From Malania oleifera (taxonomy: Eukaryota; Streptophyta; Magnoliopsida; Santalales; Ximeniaceae), in NCBI RefSeq assembly GCF_029873635.1, contig NC_080426.1, positions 54,326,093 to 54,390,092 on the forward strand: a DNA stretch of 64,000 nt. Direction: 5' to 3'. A program made the position numbers and the translations under genes. The notes under the pieces were generated by a model, which saw only the letters and a list, made by a program, of their open reading frames with translations, had not been told where the DNA came from and did not search any database. Positions 59,526-64,000 of this stretch are shown here, one piece after another; position 1 is the first letter of the stretch, and every line of letters begins with the position of its first letter.

Positions 59526-60540
59526 TATTAGGGTTGAATCTTTGAAACTTTTATCATATACATCTCATTCAAAGAGTGCAAAAATTATTTTTGAAAAAAT
59601 ATTCCCTTACTCTACTGAGCTTATGTCATATCATTAGAGTACATATTAATTAGAGTTTCAACGTGTACATCCCTGTTTATTTTTTAGAAGCATTTATTTG
59701 TACAAATATTTGACATCTTTGTATTCTAGGCGTGACCTGAAGAGGAATACACCATCCTGTAAGGTATACCGGTTTGGCTCTAACCCTGTTAGGTAAGCTA
59801 GGAAATACACCATCCTGTAAAGTATGTATGGTTTAGTTCTGTCCGAAAAGTGAACTGAGGTGACTCCACCTCGTAAGGAGAATTGGTTGTGGCTCAGCCC
59901 TATAATTGAGTTGGGGAGACTCCGCCCCATAAGGAGGAACTAGTTTGGCTCAGCCTGGTCATTAAGCTAAGGTGACTCTGCCTCGTAAGGAGAACTAGTT
60001 GTGGTTTAGCCTTGTAATTGAGCTAGGGAGACTCCATCCCATAAGGAGAAGTGTAAACAGCTTCTGCTCTGCCCGTTTAAGTAAGCAGGTTAGTGGAATC
60101 CTTGGGGGTTTGCCTAAGGCGGGGACGTAGGCAGGATTGGCCGAACCTCGATAACAATTCTTGTGTGTGTGTCTTTCTCTATCTCATTTATTTTTCGCAC
60201 TTCAAATTTGGCACATGTGTGCTTGCTCTCTTATTGTTATAATTATTTTGCATACACATGTTTAATTTAAATGAGATATGTTTCACGTGTATATTTGCGT
60301 TCAGCAGCTAATCATTTCACATACACGCTCTAAATCTTAAATGGGATATGATGTGGTGTTTGTATGCAACCATTTAATTTATTGAGAATGCCATATTTGT
60401 TTTAAATGTTTGCATACTTGATTATTTGGGGGATTTGAGATTGCTTAGAAAGACTCTAGGTTGTGTAATACCTATGGTTTAAAACTCAACATATTTAACC
60501 TAGGAAGAATTTTTAAAACTCAATTCACCCCTTTCTTGGG
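59526..60540 (+). repeat. 3' LTR of element H, right part
   Basis: Continues from 42899. Contains four or five repeats of an aactgaggtgactccacctcgtaaggag-type unit (about 59715-60050), the leader element at 60119-60150 (ggggacgtaggcaggattggccgaacctcg) and aattcacccctttcttggg. The usual last 15 bp or so (atcacnnnaagtnaaca) are missing, so the LTR is cut short near 60540. Confidence 0.8.
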
Positions 60541-60610
60541 TAACGAAGTGAGGTCGTGGGTTTGAGCGCCCCAGGGTAGCTGCTGGGGGGAGGGGGAGAT
60601 TGTTGGCTTT
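60541..60610 (+). other. Unassigned junction, possible SINE or LTR remnant
   Basis: taacgaagtgaggtcgtggg followed by tttgagcgccccagg resembles a Pol III B box region (GGTTTGAGCGCC against GGTTCGANTCC). It is followed by ggggggagggggagat and then tgttggctttatgg, which looks like a purine tract and LTR start. Neither reading can be confirmed, as no second end was found. Confidence 0.25.
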
Positions 60611-62563
60611 ATGGGGTCCAGCAATCAACCCTATCCGAAATAGGGCAAGGGCCCAAGGATCGCATTGGCTTGGTGGGCCAAGCCCGCAGCACCCCTACTT
60701 GGAACTGGTGCAGCCCCTCATCACCACCTGATGCTTAGTGCAGGGTTCTGTGCTATCGTTTAAAGGTATTGGTTGCGCCCCTTCTAGCACAAATCGGTTT
60801 TAGAAGAATCGATAGCGCCGATCCTGATAGTTATAAGATCTCCTTACATCTCTTAGACTAGCGAAATCATACCTACACTAATTATGAGATATCCTTACCA
60901 ATGATGCTAACCTTTATCAAGAAAACCCTTCAACACCTAAGATCTTCAAGACACCTGATAGTTTCTCCTCCTTAGGGTTTCTTCATTCTCATTGTGTGTT
61001 TTCTCTCCAAGATCAAATAGGTTAACTTGTGAATCCAATAGGTTAATCGTCTCTTCAATATCCTTAGGCCTCCAAGAACTTGTTTTATAAAACAAGGTTT
61101 TGCCCTAATGAGCCCTCTTCAAGAATTACCCCTTAAGGTGCAAGGAATTCTTTCCTCGTCCAAAAACGTGTGTTTGGTCACTCTTTTCCTCTCATATTTT
61201 CTCAACAAAAAAAGTATATCTAGACCAAAACTACCATTCTTTTCTAATGAAAAGAGTATATAGAAGTTCGAAAATATGAAATTAAAACTTGAAATAACAT
61301 TGAATCAGAATTGTACTTGCTAAAGCCTAAGAAGATACCGGGGGGTCTATTTTATTGCTCTCAATTTAATTTTTGTCCATTATTTGCTCCATTAATCCAA
61401 ATATTGCCCTTGAATTTGATTTTAAGGACCTAAAAAAGCATTCCAACTACCTAGGATTTAGAAATTAAGGTACAAAGTTAGTCCAAAAAAAAAAAAAAGG
61501 TGTCAATATTAGCCCCTTTTTGTTAATCTCTTTTACTAGAAGAGTGCAGCAAAGCTAAATGCACTAATTTTTGTTCAAGGACTAACTCTAGATGATAAAA
61601 TGAGCACCACGTCATAACAAAAAAGGATTTCTAGATATATGACAAGAGAAAGAAGTAGTGGGCATGCTTCTACACAAAAATAAAAAGAAAAGAATGGTCA
61701 TGTTTCCAATTATCATCTCAATGTTATGAAAAGCAAAAAGTGTGTGATAGTGTGTCCATCTAACATTTACACAATTTTTTTTTTTTTTTGAAAATGTATA
61801 TATAAAAGATGTAGTGGCACATGTCCATTACCATCTTTACATGTGAAAAGAAAAAAGAAAAAAAGCTCTGATAGTATGTCAAGCTTCCATATCAATTGCT
61901 ACTTTTTGTGTATGGAAAGAAAACGATGTTACGACTCTATTCAACTATCATCTATACAAAAAGTAAAAAAGATGACATATAGTCATGTGTCAAGTCGTCA
62001 TCTTTGCATATGAAATAAAAACACTACGGGGTATCCGTTTATCCCTTTAGTGAACTTATTCGAGTCCATCCCACGATTCCGAAAAAAAAATCAAATTTTC
62101 TAGTTGCGCCAACATTTGACAACTACAATCTTGAAGATTCCAATCTTCTATTTACATTAATTCCATTCTTTTTGAGAACTAATTTTTGAATTTCTTTTGC
62201 ATCCACCCCTTCTTATTCTCCAAATCTATTTTGTATTGGTGATGCAAATTAAATTTAGTGAATTTTGCTCAAGTCAAACATTCTCTTCTTATTTTTCTCA
62301 TAAATTTTATCATTTATTATTTTATCCAGCCTCACCAGAGTATCTTCTTGTCAAGGATTATTATTTTTGTGTAGACACGCGATTATTAACTAACATATAA
62401 TATGTTTGCTTAGTTGAGAACTACCCCATTCCTACTGTCAAATAAAGTTAATTTTATCTCATCGAAGATACTCTTCTAAGTGTCATTTTTGTAAGAGACT
62501 CTTCTAAGTGTCATTGGCATGATTGCCTTCATTTTGAGGCCACAATTATTTTTCATTTTTTTT
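60611..62563. other. Intergenic region between the retrotransposon block and the WRKY gene
   Basis: AT-rich, no convincing ORF. Notable parts: a GC-richer segment 60611-60850, a degenerate tandem repeat (about 61640-62022), a poly-T run near 61771, and a short direct repeat actcttctaagtgtcatt at 62470-62487 and 62498-62515. Confidence 0.6.
61640..62022. repeat. Degenerate tandem repeat, about 50-75 bp units
   Basis: Five or six diverged units of the form gatgtagtggcacatgtcca, then a ttaccatctttacat block and an A-rich block (aaaagaaaaaagaaaaaa). Compare gctctgatagtatgtcaagc...tggaaagaaaac and gatgacatatagtcatgtgtc...gaaataaaaac. By eye only. Confidence 0.5.
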
Positions 62564-62569
62564 TTTATT
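62564..62569 (-). terminator. Possible polyadenylation signal of the WRKY gene
   Basis: AATAAA on the minus strand about 175 bp after the stop codon. Position is plausible; the surrounding AT-richness lowers confidence. Confidence 0.4.
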
Positions 62570-62742
62570 TAAAAATACCTGAGCTACTCTAAAATAAAAA
62601 TAGCACTTTCTCTGTCATTCCCAGTGAAAGCAAAAACATGAAAATTACGGAGCATTTTTGCCCAATCTTCCCTACTTCAACTTCCCAAAAGAAAAGCAAA
62701 AACTGTGAAACACGGCTTTCCCCGACTACAAAACTACTTTTT

Positions 62743-63313
62743 CTACACTGAAAAACAGAAATCCAAAGAATCGAATGAGAAATTCGGGTCCAACTCCACC
62801 GGTTCAAGAGGGAAATCCAATTCCACAACCGGAGAATTGGTGACCGAAGTCGGAGCAGAAATGATCTCTGTGAGATCGGAATCCGAACCCTGCAAATTGT
62901 AATCCATCCCAAAGCTGTTCACCAAAGGATAGTTGAATTCCGGCGTACTGCCCGGAGATATGAATGCGGAAGGGAAAATACAATCCTCCTCGTTTTGCAA
63001 ACCAGTCAATGCAGATGGGAATTCGGAGAATGGCGGAAGTACTTGCTCCCCAGGCTCCAGCTCTTGGTCAGCTTTAAATTTAAGCCCTGTTTCTAAGTTG
63101 AGAAGAATTTCTCTTGATTGGTCTGGCGCCTTTTCTTCCTGGTGAATAAAGTTATGGTGGGTTTGTTTGGGGAATTGCTTTTCCACTGATTGGGTGCAAG
63201 TGTGTCTTCCTTTGTAGGATATCTCAAATACTGAGGGGTCTTCGTCTAGTCTCTGAACTTGCTTTGTGGCCAAACAGCCTCGTGCATGTCGATGACTGCA
63301 TCTAAAATAGCCC
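62743..63313 (-). CDS. Group III WRKY transcription factor, last exon (partial)
   Basis: The minus-strand exon starts after a 3' splice site (attgcag, acceptor AG at 63314-63315) and ends at the stop 62743-62745. The first base completes the Arg codon of the conserved PR|G intron position; then GYFRCSHRHARGCLATKQVQ...GRHTC gives a zinc finger C-x7-C-x23-H-x-C, which defines group III. The WRKYGQK strand is on an upstream exon beyond the window. The rest is about 150 residues, rich in acidic and Pro/Ser residues, with the tail SDLTEIISAPTSVTNSP and LDFPLEPVELDPNFSFDS characteristic of WRKY41/53-like factors (from memory). It is a nuclear W-box-binding regulator; relatives act in defence and senescence. 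It appears intact. A longer open frame to 63414 is read-through into the intron. Confidence 0.9.
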
Positions 63314-64000
63314 CTGCAATTGCAATAACACTTGTTAGCAAAAATTGGAACTATATAGAATTCATTTCCACATACCACATGGCCCATATGCACGCATAAC
63401 GTGCATCTTCCCACCTACACCCCCCATTCATTTACATGCCTACTTTTCAAAAATTATACTAAATGGGCATGAGGGACATTGGCTACACCACATCACATGA
63501 GAATTTAAAGCAATCGTTTTAGCACCCAAAAAAAAAAAAAGTGTATTTGGTGAAAGAAAAGTAGGTCCATAAGAACATGTGTTTGCTGAAAGATTTGGTA
63601 GGTTAACAAATAGATTATATTTTTGTTGATTCTACATTAGCCTGGTTGTGAACGTTTGATACTGACATGAATACCATCCACTAAAAAAAAAGACAAAAGA
63701 AATTAAAAAAAAAAAAAAACTCAGCTTCAACACTAGCTACACTAAAAAAAGAAAAGAAAAAAAAAAGAAAAAATTAATCAGAAATGCTAATTTTTAAGGG
63801 TTCGTATTGTCGGGGTTCTAAAAGAATAGATCCGGGGACCAGTGTGAATTTTAACTTCCAACCTCAAACTAGGGTACGCTTTTGAAACTCAATGTGAAAG
63901 CGGCAGCAAGATCATACGAATTCAAAGCAGCTCAGCAAGTAAATTCTAGCGGTCATATTTTCTCAGCAATCAATCAAGTCTCTCCAAGCTGAGTACATGG
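63314..64000 (-). other. WRKY intron (part), with low-complexity tracts
   Basis: No WRKYGQK-coding sequence on the minus strand up to the window end, so the conserved intron is at least about 690 bp. Contains several poly-A runs (63528-63540, 63686-63765). The stretch from about 63809 (tgtcggggttctaaaag) is GC-richer and differs in character, perhaps the start of another insertion. Confidence 0.6.

Noticed and set aside
63314-63414. N-terminal extension of the WRKY ORF (MGRCTLCVHMG...)
   Set aside because: It lies upstream of a good splice acceptor at the conserved PR|G intron site, so it is intron sequence, not protein.

Overview
This is a plant nuclear window, almost certainly from a eudicot. 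It is AT-rich and repeat-dense, with one recognisable host gene: the last exon of a group III WRKY transcription factor near the right edge (minus strand, 62743-63313). Positions 1 to about 60540 are retrotransposons inserted into retrotransposons. No bacterial features, rRNA, tRNA or CRISPR were seen.

Most elements are Ty1/Copia of the SIRE/Maximus type. They have LTRs of about 1.7-2.1 kb starting TGTTG, an initiator tRNA-Met primer site, a purine tract AAAAAGGGGGAGAT, and two copies carry a third ORF after pol. I name them A to H. H (plus strand, 3' part only, ends about 60540) is the outermost. F (minus strand, ends 39665) sits in the 3' region of H. E (plus, 5610-36616, target duplication ACTTC) splits the gag of F. 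D (plus, 9281-29612, duplication GCAAC) sits in E. A (plus, 14706-27262, duplication CATTG) sits in D. A Gypsy-type solo LTR (19341-21024, duplication GGAGT) splits the integrase of A. That is six levels. On the right, a 4-kb Gypsy/Tat-like solo LTR (42900-59520, duplication ATATT) splits the 3' LTR of H. It holds Copia element B (45886-58504, duplication CGATC), whose third ORF is split by a further Gypsy solo LTR (52928-55459, duplication TGGAC). G is a minus-strand relative of E meeting the 3' LTR of E head to head at 34.6-35.0 kb in a large inverted repeat. Two other Copia LTRs (1-1555 and 3415-5492) interrupt F.

All gag and pol copies are broken by stops, frameshifts, deletions or insertions. 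B is the best preserved and D the most decayed. A and B carry a third ORF resembling the plant domain called putative plant transposon protein; it has no membrane segment, so it is not a classical envelope.

The most interesting structure is regulatory. Nearly every LTR carries, 100-500 bp upstream of its TATA box, an array of short palindromic motifs. They differ between families but fit one Copia consensus, GGnCGnCYGAAC. A second copy of the array sits inside A and B, just before the third ORF. Unrelated Gypsy LTRs carry other palindromes in the same place. All 13 Copia LTRs also share a leader element with the shape CGAGGACGTAGGC...GCCnAACCTCG that can fold into a hairpin.

The stretch 60541-62563 is intergenic and has a degenerate tandem repeat. 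The region 63314-64000 is WRKY intron; the WRKYGQK-bearing exon lies beyond the window.
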